In this document: positions 44,861 to 58,430 of the stretch, in pieces
Layout of the letters: each line of letters opens with the position of its first letter
Numbering within the stretch: position 1 is the stretch's first letter
Assembly (NCBI GenBank): GCA_009746045.1
Contig: RPFO01000080.1
Span: 1,361,908-1,425,907 of the forward strand
DNA length: 64,000 nucleotides
Source of the DNA: Mesostigma viride
Taxonomy: Eukaryota > Streptophyta > Mesostigmatophyceae > Mesostigmatales > Mesostigmataceae
Direction of reading: 5' to 3'
Notes under the pieces: generated by a model
The model's input: the letters and a program-made list of their open reading frames with translations, nothing else
Told to the model about the DNA's origin: nothing
The model's database searches: none
Position numbers and translations under genes: made by a program

Positions 44861-46765
44861 TTTTTATCCCTTCTTCCTGATTGGCTATGGTTGAACTAAC
44901 ATACAAAGAATGAAAACATAACTAAACTATTGGTAGGTCTCACATAAGCGTTTTGATTGGCTGGGCAACCCGATCCACCGCACAAACAAAACTCAACAAA
45001 CAAACTGGCTTCAATGGATATAGTTTAGCAAAAAAAAAAAACAAACAATTACGCTAATCAAGAAACTAAGCCCCTGGGTTACTGGCTGGCAAACAAAGCC
45101 AATCCAGCCAATCCAATACTGGCCCCTTGGTTAAAACTGCCAATGCAGCCACTATACTCTTCCCCATAAAAATTATGCGCATTTCACAGCACTGTACATC
45201 CCGCGTACCCTGCGTAAAGCAAACCTTCGTTCCTGTGCGACCCATTCATTCCTTGTTTCGTCCTACCGCAAAACCCTTAATGACTCAGTTCCCATCAGAA
45301 AACATGGGGCGACTCGGCACAGGGGGACTGTGGTGTCCAGGTAGACCCTGTAGGCTGTATGCCCCTAACAGAGGCTAACAGCTCAGTGCCTGGGGCACAT
45401 AAGCCCCAGGGTTAGGCACCCACTGGCAGACATCCACAGAGGGTGGGTTGCACGCACAGGTGTCGTACTTGCCCGTAACGGGCATCTCCAGGAACTTCCT
45501 GGAGATGGCCCAACCATAGCCGTCTACTTTTCGTCTTGCAAGCATGCAGGAGGGCACAACATTTCTTAGCCATGCATGCCGGTGCTGCTGGCAGCGCGGC
45601 CAGGGCCACAATGTGTGCGCATGCATGCGTGGGGTTGTATGTCTCTGGACATAGGGGCAGGGCGAGTAGGATACAAGCAAATAGGGGGAGGAAGGCCACC
45701 ACATCACTTACGGAGAAAAGTGGGGGAAGTCAAGGTGTGGGGAAGGCTGAATGGTAAATGATGAGGTGCGACGCCAAGGAAGCGACCGTCAGGCCATCAG
45801 GGTGGTTTCCCAGTCAATGCATCATGCCAGTCACCCCAGCATCCCAAGGTTCGTTGCATTACCTGCCAGCATAATGCAACCAAGTTACCGGACCCGATAT
45901 GCCAGGCCCGAACTTGGCGCATTGAAATAGCACGTGGAGAAAAAAGCCCTTAAGAAGCATTTAATTGATACGTGGCGGTTTTGCAGCCACGTCAAAGCTA
46001 AAAAATGCTTACCCTAGGCCTGAAAGGAGCACGCCGATAAACCGCAATACGGTAATGGCCAAGGTGGTACGGAGGCGGTTGCAGTAAACGCCAACCTAGG
46101 GTGTCTCGTTAACCAGAAGGTAACGAGGACGCTAAGGCCGTCAATATGAAGATCGCCTGCGGCTTCCAACGCCAACCACGTGGCAATTTAGAAGCCATGG
46201 AGAGTGCGCCCAGGCGAGAACCAGAGTACAAGAAAGAATTGAAAAGTGGTTACAATCATTTCCCTCGGTCCACGCCATGGCTTTTCAAGACATCATAGAT
46301 ATTTTCGGAAAAAGCTTCCGGGCGAAGTGAGCTTTGAGGCTGACAAGAAAGCAAAAGCCACTTATTTGAAACCTACCGATGTGGATCTTACTGGAGTACC
46401 TAAAGGTTACAAGGGCTGGCGCGCGTGGCAATGCAAAAGAGCAGGGCAGACAACGTAGATCGTATCAGGAGGTACTTATTGTGCTACAGATGTATGTAAA
46501 ATTGCATAAATATGGCCATATCTGTATTTTGCTGGACACCGCCGGCGCATGAAGAGCACTTGAGGACGCTGAAAGCTGAGTTTGCAAGTCGAATTGCACA
46601 AGTCGGATAATGTCATTACATATGCAATTACCCCGAAATGCTATTGCTTGTTGCCCGGATAAATCATATAAAAATATCCGGTTAGGTTCCGAAGGAAACG
46701 TTGCGTACGGAAAGTTGCATTAGATACAGTATTACAGTATCTAACTGGCGTGGGATATACGAATT
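44861..46765. other. Intergenic, no gene recognised
   Basis: Contains a poly-A run near 45031 and scattered short ORFs. A 70-codon ORF at 46246-46458 reads naturally (KLPGEVSFEADKKAKATYLK) but has no recognisable family. Confidence 0.5.
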
Positions 46766-49700
46766 GCCCTTTATACTACTTTTTGGCTGCGCCATTTGTT
46801 CCGCAAACTCTTCCGGCAAACGTTGTCCGTACCCGAGTAGCGCGAAAATCCGAACGCCAAATTTGTTTACGCAAAATCTTTACGCAGATCGCGGCCGTAG
46901 GCTTTCTAGCGGCCTGTCACCGCGTAGCGTCTGGCGCCGAAACTTTTCTCAACACGGAACTCAAACAAATACCTGCCAACCGTCAATCAGTAAAAGCGTT
47001 TCTTGTTGAAACTGCCGTAACCTCCGCATAACGGTCTTATTTTCCAAGTAGCTAAGCGCCAAAGCCTTGCGTTCCGAGTGGAGCTTGAAATTGGCCTAGG
47101 CGTTTGGAACGGACGAGGGAAATTGGCAAGGAAAACGGCGAGGAGAGGACCGATTCAAGGGTATTTGGCGGTTGCTGGCAAAAAGCGAGAAAGCTGACGG
47201 ACGGACCAGACCTACTGACAGACCAGGTTTAGTTGCGGTTCGGTTCAGCCACCGGCTTCCCAAAATAGGCCAGCAAACCGTCCGGCACCATGAGTTTGCA
47301 TGGAATCGTGGCGTAATCCATGGAATCACAGGCTGTGGCCGGCCGTACAGGTTCGGCTGTCTTGCTAGTGGGCGGGCTGTGTAAGCGGGAGTGTACGGCT
47401 GTGCTGGTACTCGCCGTTGAGGCACAAAAAGCCGTTGAGGCACAGAATCTGCCAAGTAGCGGGGGTTCGGGGGCGGAGCCCCCGATCTTGTTGCCCTTTA
47501 TACTACGATTATGGTCCGCCAATTGTTCCGCAAACTCTTCCGGCAAACGTTGTCCGTACCCTAGTAGCGCAAAAATCCGAACGCACAATTTGTTTCCACA
47601 AAATCTTTCAGCAGATCGCGTCCGTAGGCTTTCTAGCGGCCTGTCACCGCGTAGCGTCCGGCACCCAAACTCTTCTAAGACGGGAACTCAAACAAATACC
47701 CCGTGACGACAGTAGTAGTCAGTAAAACAGACTAAAACGGCCGTTACCTGCGCGTAACGGTCCAGAACTCCGAGTTTCTAAGCTCCGTAGCTATCGACGA
47801 CGATGCGTGCCAAGTTCAGCTTGAAATTGGCCTAGGCGTTTGGGCCGGACGAGGGAAATTGGCGAGGAAAACGGCGAGGAGAGGACCGATTCAAGTGGTA
47901 TTTGGCGGTTGCTGGCAAAAAGTGAGGAATCTGACGGACGGACCTGACGTGCTGACATACCAGGTTTAGTTGCGGTTCGGTTCAGCCACCGGCTTCCCAA
48001 AATAGGCCAGCAACCCGTCCGGCACCATGAGTTTGCATGGAATCGTGGCGTAATCCATGGAATCACAGGCTGTGGCCGGCCGTACAGGTTCGGCTGTCTT
48101 GCTAGTGGGCGGGCTGTGTAAGCGGGAGTGTACGGCTGTGCTGGTACTCGCCGTTGAGGCACAAAAAGCCGTTGAGGCACAGAATCTGCCAAGTAGCGGG
48201 GGTTCGGGGGCGGAGCCCCCGATCTTGTTGCCCTTTATACTACGATTATGGTCCGCCAATTGTTCCGCAAACTCTTCCGGCAAACGTTGTCCGTACCCTA
48301 GTAGCGCAAAAATCCGAACGCACAATTTGTTTCCACAAAATCTTTCAGCAGATCGCGTCCGTAGGCTTTCTAGCGGCCTGTCACCGCGTAGCGTCCGGCA
48401 CCCAAACTCTTCTAAGACGGGAACTCAAACAAATACCCCGTGACGACAGTAGTAGTCAGTAAAACAGACTAAAACGGCCGTTACCTGCGCGTAACGGTCC
48501 AGAACTCCGAGTTTCTAAGCTCCGTAGCTATCGACGACGATGCGTGCCAAGTTCAGCTTGAAATTGGCCTAGGCGTTTGGGCCGGACGAGGGAAATTGGC
48601 GAGGAAAACGGCGAGGAGAGGACCGATTCAAGTGGTATTTGGCGGTTGCTGGCAAAAAGTGAGGAATCTGACGGACGGACCTGACGTGCTGACATACCAG
48701 GTTTAGTTGCGGTTCGGTTCAGCCACCGGCTTCCCAAAATAGGCCAGCAACCCGTCCGGCACCATGAGTTTGCATGGAATCGTGGCGTAATCCATGGAAT
48801 CACAGGCTGTGGCCGGCCGTACAGGTTCGGCTGTCTTGCTAGTGGGCGGGCTGTGTAAGCGGGAGTGTACGGCTGTGCTGGTACTCGCCGTTGAGGCACA
48901 AAAAGCCGTTGAGGCACAGAATCTGCCAAGTAGCGGGGGTTCGGGGGCGGAGCCCCCGATCTTGTTGCCCTTTATACTACGATTATGGTCCGCCAATTGT
49001 TCCGCAAACTCTTCCGGCAAACGTTGTCCGTACCCTAGTAGCGCAAAAATCCGAACGCACAATTTGTTTCCACAAAATCTTTCAGCAGATCGCGTCCGTA
49101 GGCTTTCTAGCGGCCTGTCACCGCGTAGCGTCCGGCACCCAAACTCTTCTAAGACGGGAACTCAAACAAATACCCCGTGACGACAGTAGTAGTCAGTAAA
49201 ACAGACTAAAACGGCCGTTACCTGCGCGTAACGGTCCAGAACTCCGAGTTTCTAAGCTCCGTAGCTATCGACGACGATGCGTGCCAAGTTCAGCTTGAAA
49301 TTGGCCTAGGCGTTTGGGCCGGACGAGGGAAATTGGCGAGGAAAACGGCGAGGAGAGGACCGATTCAAGTGGTATTTGGCGGTTGCTGGCAAAAAGTGAG
49401 GAATCTGACGGACGGACCTGACGTGCTGACATACCAGGTTTAGTTGCGGTTCGGTTCAGCCACCGGCTTCCCAAAATAGGCCAGCAACCCGTCCGGCACC
49501 ATGAGTTTGCATGGAATCGTGGCGTAATCCATGGAATCACAGGCTGTGGCCGGCCGTACAGGTTCGGCTGTCTTGCTAGTGGGCGGGCTGTGTAAGCGGG
49601 AGTGTACGGCTGTGCTGGTACTCGCCGTTGAGGCACAAAAAGCCGTTGAGGCACAGAATCTGCCAAGTAGCGGGGGTTCGGGGGCGGAGCCCCCGATCTT

Positions 49701-51910
49701 GTTGCCCTTTATACTACGATTATGGTCCGCCAATTGTTCCGCAAACTCTTCCGGCAAACGTTGTCCGTACCCTAGTAGCGCAAAAATCCGAACGCACAAT
49801 TTGTTTCCACAAAATCTTTCAGCAGATCGCGTCCGTAGGCTTTCTAGCGGCCTGTCACCGCGTAGCGTCCGGCACCCAAACTCTTCTAAGACGGGAACTC
49901 AAACAAATACCCCGTGACGACAGTAGTAGTCAGTAAAACAGACTAAAACGGCCGTTACCTGCGCGTAACGGTCCAGAACTCCGAGTTTCTAAGCTCCGTA
50001 GCTATCGACGACGATGCGTGCCAAGTTCAGCTTGAAATTGGCCTAGGCGTTTGGGCCGGACGAGGGAAATTGGCGAGGAAAACGGCGAGGAGAGGACCGA
50101 TTCAAGTGGTATTTGGCGGTTGCTGGCAAAAAGTGAGGAATCTGACGGACGGACCTGACGTGCTGACATACCAGGTTTAGTTGCGGTTCGGTTCAGCCAC
50201 CGGCTTCCCAAAATAGGCCAGCAACCCGTCCGGCACCATGAGTTTGCATGGAATCGTGGCGTAATCCATGGAATCACAGGCTGTGGCCGGCCGTACAGGT
50301 TCGGCTGTCTTGCTAGTGGGCGGGCTGTGTAAGCGGGAGTGTACGGCTGTGCTGGTACTCGCCGTTGAGGCACAAAAAGCCGTTGAGGCACAGAATCTGC
50401 CAAGTAGCGGGGGTTCGGGGGCGGAGCCCCCGATCTTGTTGCCCTTTATACTACGATTATGGTCCGCCAATTGTTCCGCAAACTCTTCCGGCAAACGTTG
50501 TCCGTACCTAGTAGCGCAAAAATCCGAACGCACAATTTGTTTCCACAAAATCTTTCAGCAGATCGCGTCCGTAGGCTTTCTAGCGGCCTGTCACCGCGTA
50601 GCGTCCGGCACCCAAACTCTTCTAAGACGGGAACTCAAACAAATACCCCGTGACGACAGTAGTAGTCAGTAAAACAGACTAAAACGGCCGTTACCTGCGC
50701 GTAACGGTCCAGAACTCCGAGTTTCTAAGCTCCGTAGCTATCGACGACGATGCGTGCCAAGTTCAGCTTGAAATTGGCCTAGGCGTTTGGGCCGGACGAG
50801 GGAAATTGGCGAGGAAAACGGCGAGGAGAGGACCGATTCAAGTGGTATTTGGCGGTTGCTGGCAAAAAGTGAGGAATCTGACGGACGGACCTGACGTGCT
50901 GACATACCAGGTTTAGTTGCGGTTCGGTTCAGCCACCGGCTTCCCAAAATAGGCCAGCAACCCGTCCGGCACCATGAGTTTGCATGGAATCGTGGCGTAA
51001 TCCATGGAATCACAGGCTGTGGCCGGCCGTACAGGTTCGGCTGTCTTGCTAGTGGGCGGGCTGTGTAAGCGGGAGTGTACGGCTGTGCTGGTACTCGCCG
51101 TTGAGGCACAAAAAGCCGTTGAGGCACAGAATCTGCCAAGTAGCGGGGGTTCGGGGGCGGAGCCCCCGATCTTGTTGCCCTTTATACTACGATTATGGTC
51201 CGCCAATTGTTCCGCAAACTCTTCCGGCAAACGTTGTCCGTACACGAGTAGCGCAAAAATCCGAACGCACAATTTGTTTCCACAAAATCTTTCAGCAGAT
51301 CGCGTCCGTAGGCTTTCTAGCGGCCTGTCACCGCGTAGCGTCCGGCACCCAAACTCTTCTAAGACGGGAACTCAAACAAATACCCCGTGACGACAGTAGT
51401 AGTCAGTAAAACAGACTAAAACGGCCGTTACCTGCGCGTAACGGTCCAGAACTCCGAGTTTCTAAGCTCCGTAGCTATCGACGACGATGCGTGCCAAGTT
51501 CAGCTTGAAATTGGCCTAGGCGTTTGGGCCGGACGAGGGAAATTGGCGAGGAAAACGGCGAGGAGAGGACCGATTCAAGTGGTATTTGGCGGTTGCTGGC
51601 AAAAAGTGAGGAATCTGACGGACGGACCTGACGTGCTGACATACCAGGTTTAGTTGCGGTTCGGTTCAGCCACCGGCTTCCCAAAATAGGCCAGCAACCC
51701 GTCCGGCACCATGAGTTTGCATGGAATCGTGGCGTAATCCATGGAATCACAGGCTGTGGCCGGCCGTACAGGTTCGGCTGTCTTGCTAGTGGGCGGGCTG
51801 TGTAAGCGGGAGTGTACGGCTGTGCTGGTACTCGCCGTTGAGGCACAAAAAGCCGTTGAGGCACAGAATCTGCCAAGTAGCGGGGGTTCGGGGGCGGAGC
51901 CCCCGATCTT
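46766..51910. repeat. 737-bp satellite, first array, seven copies
   Basis: Units start with GCCCTTTATACTAC at about 46766, 47493, 48230, 48967, 49704, 50441 and 51177. The first (46766-47493, about 727 bp) is a diverged subtype A, with GCGCCGAAACTTTTCTC and CAACCGTCAATCAG in place of the B forms. The other six are near-identical subtype B. Each unit holds a GGGGGTTCGGGGGCGGAGCC self-complementary stretch near its end. ORFs of about 102-133 codons repeat in each unit and are probably incidental. Confidence 0.97.
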
Positions 51911-52079
51911 GCACAACAATGCACACAATAACGAGAATAAGTTAGTCAAGAAGGCAAAGAAATAGATATATGTTGGTCGTCTCCTTGAGATAGTGATGCA
52001 CAAGCTGTATATGAAGAACAAGGAATGCGATTTGGGATTGCTACCTACCCAGAAGCACTCCAAGTACATGGTGTCCGCG

Positions 52080-52313
52080 TGTTGGTCACAAACTGAGCAT
52101 GCTGGCCCACGGGGAAGGTCTCCTTGCCAACGTCCAGCCCGTTCTGGCGACGAAAGTCATCCACGTTGGCAATGACGGTGTGGGCCTTCCCGTTTTTGTC
52201 CACAACGATGATGTGGTATGCGTGCAAGTTGCGGCCTGAGGGGGGAGTATACATGCCGACGTGCATGATCTTGCCAGCGAGCCGGTAGATCTGCGATGCC
52301 GGTGTCGCCATGG
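52080..52313 (-). CDS. Small coding-like exon in the satellite insertion
   Basis: Starts MATPASQIYRLAGKIMHVGM after a possible acceptor and continues with IIVVDKNGKAHTVIANVDDF. It reads like a small beta-rich domain, possibly an OB-fold-type or pol-associated fragment. It is short and I cannot name it. The frame beyond about 52100 becomes unclear (a donor or frameshift near the CACGCGGACACC). Confidence 0.4.
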
Positions 52314-52977
52314 GACCTGTGAAACAAGAATATTGATGCAACCAAAACAAACACAACAAAAGGCAAACAAGTTAGTTAAGCACACATCAAAATGCAAAAT
52401 GTAAAAGCGGATGATGTAGGAAATACACCTGTCCACCGGCCTACAAATGGAATATGAATAAGGCATGCGACTTGGAAGTAATACCTTGGGGTACTTGGAA
52501 TCGGGGTGGAGGTGGTGATTGTTGGTGGGGTACTTGGAATCGGTTGTTGTTGGTGGGGTGCTTGGAATGCGGGTACTTGGAATGAAAAGTTGGGCTGCTT
52601 TTATAGTTTGTTGAAGAATCTAAGATTCGAGGGTCAGTTTCACACGCAAACACACGACCTCCAAGTGGCAATCGCACACTTGTCCGTGTTTGGGAATGTA
52701 GACCCAAAATGTTTAGCAAGTGCCACTTGGCGAAGACAATCGAATATATATTAGCAACATTCATGGTTTGCCATCTGGCGCGCAGTCTGGGAAGATCCCT
52801 ACAAATCATACGTCATGCTGAAGTTATTTCCCTGCACGTGGTTTATGGGCAGCCGCCACGTGCATTTCAGAGCACGGAATCTGTCAACAAACCGTCCGGC
52901 ACAATGAATATGCATGGAATCGTGTCGTAATCACAGGCTGTGGCCGGCCGGACAGGTTCGGGTGAAGTTATTCCCCT

Positions 52978-53049
52978 GCACGTGGCGGCTGCCCATGGAC
53001 CAACCTACGACGATCGTCGTAGGTTGGTATATGGGCAGCCGCCACGTGC
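52978..53049. repeat. 72-bp near-perfect hairpin
   Basis: Arms GCACGTGGCGGCTGCCCAT and ATGGGCAGCCGCCACGTGC continue through ACCAACCTACGACGA / TCGTCGTAGGTTGGT to a zero-length loop. Only two base pairs mismatch. It contains two CACGTG sites. Confidence 0.95.
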
Positions 53050-53070
53050 ATTTCAGTGCACGGAATCTGT

Positions 53071-56000
53071 CAACAAACCGTCCGGCACCATGAGTTTGCA
53101 TGGAATCGTGGCGTAATCCAGGGGATCACAGGCTGTGGCCGGCCGTACAGGTTCGGCTGTCTTGCTAGTGGGCGGGCTGTGTAAGCGGGAGTGTACTGCT
53201 GTGCTGGTACTCGCCGTTGAGGCACAAAAAGCCGTTGAGGCACAGAATCTGCCAAGTAGCGGGGGTTCGGGGCGGAGCCCCCGATCTTGTTGCCCTTTAT
53301 ACTACGATTATGGTCCGCCAATTGTTCCGCAAACTCTTCCGGCAAACGTTGTCCGTACCCTAGTAGCGCAAAAATCCGAACGCACAATTTGTTTCCACAA
53401 AATCTTTCAGCAGATCGCGTCCGTAGGCTTTCTAGCGGCCTGTCACCGCGTAGCGTCCGGCACCCAAACTCTTCTAAGACGGGAACTCAAACAAATACCC
53501 CGTGACGACAGTAGTAGTCAGTAAAACAGACTAAAACGGCCGTTACCTGCGCGTAACGGTCCAGAACTCCGAGTTTCTAAGCTCCGTAGCTATCGACGAC
53601 GATGCGTGCCAAGTTCAGCTTGAAATTGGCCTAGGCGTTTGGGCCGGACGAGGGAAATTGGCGAGGAAAACGGCGAGGAGAGGACCGATTCAAGTGGTAT
53701 TTGGCGGTTGCTGGCAAAAAGTGAGGAATCTGACGGACGGACCTGACGTGCTGACATACCAGGTTTAGTTGCGGTTCGGTTCAGCCACCGGCTTCCCAAA
53801 ATAGGCCAGCAACCCGTCCGGCACCATGAGTTTGCATGGAATCGTGGCGTAATCCATGGAATCACAGGCTGTGGCCGGCCGTACAGGTTCGGCTGTCTTG
53901 CTAGTGGGCGGGCTGTGTAAGCGGGAGTGTACGGCTGTGCTGGTACTCGCCGTTGAGGCACAAAAAGCCGTTGAGGCACAGAATCTGCCAAGTAGCGGGG
54001 GTTCGGGGGCGGAGCCCCCGATCTTGTTGCCCTTTATACTACGATTATGGTCCGCCAATTGTTCCGCAAACTCTTCCGGCAAACGTTGTCCGTACCCTAG
54101 TAGCGCAAAAATCCGAACGCACAATTTGTTTCCACAAAATCTTTCAGCAGATCGCGTCCGTAGGCTTTCTAGCGGCCTGTCACCGCGTAGCGTCCGGCAC
54201 CCAAACTCTTCTAAGACGGGAACTCAAACAAATACCCCGTGACGACAGTAGTAGTCAGTAAAACAGACTAAAACGGCCGTTACCTGCGCGTAACGGTCCA
54301 GAACTCCGAGTTTCTAAGCTCCGTAGCTATCGACGACGATGCGTGCCAAGTTCAGCTTGAAATTGGCCTAGGCGTTTGGGCCGGACGAGGGAAATTGGCG
54401 AGGAAAACGGCGAGGAGAGGACCGATTCAAGTGGTATTTGGCGGTTGCTGGCAAAAAGTGAGGAATCTGACGGACGGACCTGACGTGCTGACATACCAGG
54501 TTTAGTTGCGGTTCGGTTCAGCCACCGGCTTCCCAAAATAGGCCAGCAACCCGTCCGGCACCATGAGTTTGCATGGAATCGTGGCGTAATCCATGGAATC
54601 ACAGGCTGTGGCCGGCCGTACAGGTTCGGCTGTCTTGCTAGTGGGCGGGCTGTGTAAGCGGGAGTGTACGGCTGTGCTGGTACTCGCCGTTGAGGCACAA
54701 AAAGCCGTTGAGGCACAGAATCTGCCAAGTAGCGGGGGTTCGGGGGCGGAGCCCCCGATCTTGTTGCCCTTTATACTACGATTATGGTCCGCCAATTGTT
54801 CCGCAAACTCTTCCGGCAAACGTTGTCCGTACCCTAGTAGCGCAAAAATCCGAACGCACAATTTGTTTCCACAAAATCTTTCAGCAGATCGCGTCCGTAG
54901 GCTTTCTAGCGGCCTGTCACCGCGTAGCGTCCGGCACCCAAACTCTTCTAAGACGGGAACTCAAACAAATACCCCGTGACGACAGTAGTAGTCAGTAAAA
55001 CAGACTAAAACGGCCGTTACCTGCGCGTAACGGTCCAGAACTCCGAGTTTCTAAGCTCCGTAGCTATCGACGACGATGCGTGCCAAGTTCAGCTTGAAAT
55101 TGGCCTAGGCGTTTGGGCCGGACGAGGGAAATTGGCGAGGAAAACGGCGAGGAGAGGACCGATTCAAGTGGTATTTGGCGGTTGCTGGCAAAAAGTGAGG
55201 AATCTGACGGACGGACCTGACGTGCTGACATACCAGGTTTAGTTGCGGTTCGGTTCAGCCACCGGCTTCCCAAAATAGGCCAGCAACCCGTCCGGCACCA
55301 TGAGTTTGCATGGAATCGTGGCGTAATCCATGGAATCACAGGCTGTGGCCGGCCGTACAGGTTCGGCTGTCTTGCTAGTGGGCGGGCTGTGTAAGCGGGA
55401 GTGTACGGCTGTGCTGGTACTCGCCGTTGAGGCACAAAAAGCCGTTGAGGCACAGAATCTGCCAAGTAGCGGGGGTTCGGGGGCGGAGCCCCCGATCTTG
55501 TTGCCCTTTATACTACTTTTGGTGCGCCAATTGTTCCGCAAACTCTTCCGGCAAACGTTGTCCGTACCGAGTAGCGAAAATCCGAACGCCAAATTTGTTT
55601 ACGCAAAATCTTTCGCAGATCGCGCCGTAGGCTTTCTAGCGGCCTGTCACCGCGTAGCGTCTGGCGCCAAACTTTCTCAACACGGAACTCAAACAAATAC
55701 CTGCCAACCGTCAATCAGTAAAAGCGTTTCTTGTTGAAACTGCCGTAACCTCCGCATAACGGTCTTATTTTCCAAGTAGCTAAGCGCCAAAGCCTTGCGT
55801 TCCGAGTGGAGCTTGAAATTGGCCTAGGCGTTTGGAACGGACGAGGGAAATTGGCGAGGAAAACGGCGAGGAGAGGACCGATTCAAGTGGTATTTGGCGG
55901 TTGCTGGCAAAAAGTGAGGAAAGCTGACGGACGGACCAGACCTACTGACAGACCAGGTTTAGTTGCGGTTCGGTTCAGCCACCGGCTTCCCAAAATAGGC

Positions 56001-58430
56001 CAGCAACCGTCCGGCACCATGAGTTTGCATGGAATCGTGGCGTAATCCATGGAATCACAGGCTGTGGCCGGCCGTACAGGTTCGGCTGTCTTGCTAGTGG
56101 GCGGGCTGTGTAAGCGGGAGTGTACGGCTGTGCTGGTACTCGCCGTTGAGGCACAAAAAGCCGTTGAGGCACAGAATCTGCCAAGTAGCGGGGGTTCGGG
56201 GGCGGAGCCCCCGATCTTGTTGCCCTTTATACTACGATTATGGTCCGCCAATTGTTCCGCAAACTCTTCCGGCAAACGTTGTCCGTACACGAGTAGCGCA
56301 AAAATCCGAACGCACAATTTGTTTCCACAAAATCTTTCAGCAGATCGCGTCCGTAGGCTTTCTAGCGGCCTGTCACCGCGTAGCGTCCGGCACCCAAACT
56401 CTTCTAAGACGGGAACTCAAACAAATACCCCGTGACGACAGTAGTAGTCAGTAAAACAGACTAAAACGGCCGTTACCTGCGCGTAACGGTCCAGAACTCC
56501 GAGTTTCTAAGCTCCGTAGCTATCGACGACGATGCGTGCCAAGTTCAGCTTGAAATTGGCCTAGGCGTTTGGGCCGGACGAGGGAAATTGGCGAGGAAAA
56601 CGGCGAGGAGAGGACCGATTCAAGTGGTATTTGGCGGTTGCTGGCAAAAAGTGAGGAATCTGACGGACGGACCTGACGTGCTGACATACCAGGTTTAGTT
56701 GCGGTTCGGTTCAGCCACCGGCTTCCCAAAATAGGCCAGCAACCCGTCCGGCACCATGAGTTTGCATGGAATCGTGGCGTAATCCATGGAATCACAGGCT
56801 GTGGCCGGCCGTACAGGTTCGGCTGTCTTGCTAGTGGGCGGGCTGTGTAAGCGGGAGTGTACGGCTGTGCTGGTACTCGCCGTTGAGGCACAAAAAGCCG
56901 TTGAGGCACAGAATCTGCCAAGTAGCGGGGGTTCGGGGGCGGAGCCCCCGATCTTGTTGCCCTTTATACTACGATTATGGTCCGCCAATTGTTCCGCAAA
57001 CTCTTCCGGCAAACGTTGTCCGTACCCTAGTAGCGCAAAAATCCGAACGCACAATTTGTTTCCACAAAATCTTTCAGCAGATCGCGTCCGTAGGCTTTCT
57101 AGCGGCCTGTCACCGCGTAGCGTCCGGCACCCAAACTCTTCTAAGACGGGAACTCAAACAAATACCCCGTGACGACAGTAGTAGTCAGTAAAACAGACTA
57201 AAACGGCCGTTACCTGCGCGTAACGGTCCAGAACTCCGAGTTTCTAAGCTCCGTAGCTATCGACGACGATGCGTGCCAAGTTCAGCTTGAAATTGGCCTA
57301 GGCGTTTGGGCCGGACGAGGGAAATTGGCGAGGAAAACGGCGAGGAGAGGACCGATTCAAGTGGTATTTGGCGGTTGCTGGCAAAAAGTGAGGAATCTGA
57401 CGGACGGACCTGACGTGCTGACATACCAGGTTTAGTTGCGGTTCGGTTCAGCCACCGGCTTCCCAAAATAGGCCAGCAACCCGTCCGGCACCATGAGTTT
57501 GCATGGAATCGTGGCGTAATCCATGGAATCACAGGCTGTGGCCGGCCGTACAGGTTCGGCTGTCTTGCTAGTGGGCGGGCTGTGTAAGCGGGAGTGTACG
57601 GCTGTGCTGGTACTCGCCGTTGAGGCACAAAAAGCCGTTGAGGCACAGAATCTGCCAAGTAGCGGGGGTTCGGGGGCGGAGCCCCCGATCTTGTTGCCCT
57701 TATATACTACTTTTAGGTCGGCCCAATTGTTCCGCAAACTCTTCCGGCAAACGTTGTCCGTACACGAGTAGCGCAAAAATCCGAACGCACAATTTGTTTC
57801 CACAAAATCTTTCAGCAGATCGCGTCCGTAGGCTTTCTAGCGGCCTGTCACCGCGTAGCGTCCGGCACCCAAACTCTTCTAAGACGGGAACTCAAACAAA
57901 TACCCCGTGACGACAGTAGTAGTCAGTAAAACAGACTAAAACGGCCGTTACCTGCGCGTAACGGTCCAGAACTCCGAGTTTCTAAGCTCCGTAGCTATCG
58001 ACGACGATGCGTGCCAAGTTCAGCTTGAAATTGGCCTAGGCGTTTGGGCCGGACGAGGGAAATTGGCGAGGAAAACGGCGAGGAGAGGACCGATTCAAGT
58101 GGTATTTGGCGGTTGCTGGCAAAAAGTGAGGAATCTGACGGACGGACCTGACGTGCTGACATACCAGGTTTAGTTGCGGTTCGGTTCAGCCACCGGCTTC
58201 CCAAAATAGGCCAGCAACCCGTCCGGCACCATGAGTTTGCATGGAATCGTGGCGTAATCCATGGAATCACAGGCTGTGGCCGGCCGTACAGGTTCGGCTG
58301 TCTTGCTAGTGGGCGGGCTGTGTAAGCGGGAGTGTACGGCTGTGCTGGTACTCGCCGTTGAGGCACAAAAAGCCGTTGAGGCACAGAATCTGCCAAGTAG
58401 CGGGGGTTCGGGGGCGGAGCCCCGATCTTG
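53071..58430. repeat. 737-bp satellite, second array, about seven copies
   Basis: A partial unit (to 53291) is followed by units starting at about 53292, 54029, 54766, 55503, 56220, 56957 and 57694. The unit at 55503-56220 is subtype A again; the rest are subtype B. The array ends at 58430, where GATCTTGTCCCC replaces GATCTTGTTGCCC and the duplicated segment begins. Confidence 0.97.

Larger units (their letters stand above)
51911..53070. other. Insertion of about 1.1 kb interrupting the satellite
   Basis: At 51911 the satellite stops after CCCCCGATCTTG, and it resumes near 52888/53070 at AACAAACCGTCCGGCAC. The insert includes a small coding-like frame (52080-52313), GGGGTACTTGGAATCGG short repeats (52491-52590), a directly duplicated stretch (52846-52960 against 53034-53150) and a strong hairpin (52978-53049). 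Confidence 0.8.

Noticed and set aside
44595-44906. Poly-Arg and poly-Ser ORFs
   Set aside because: They are simple translation of the (AGA)n microsatellite.
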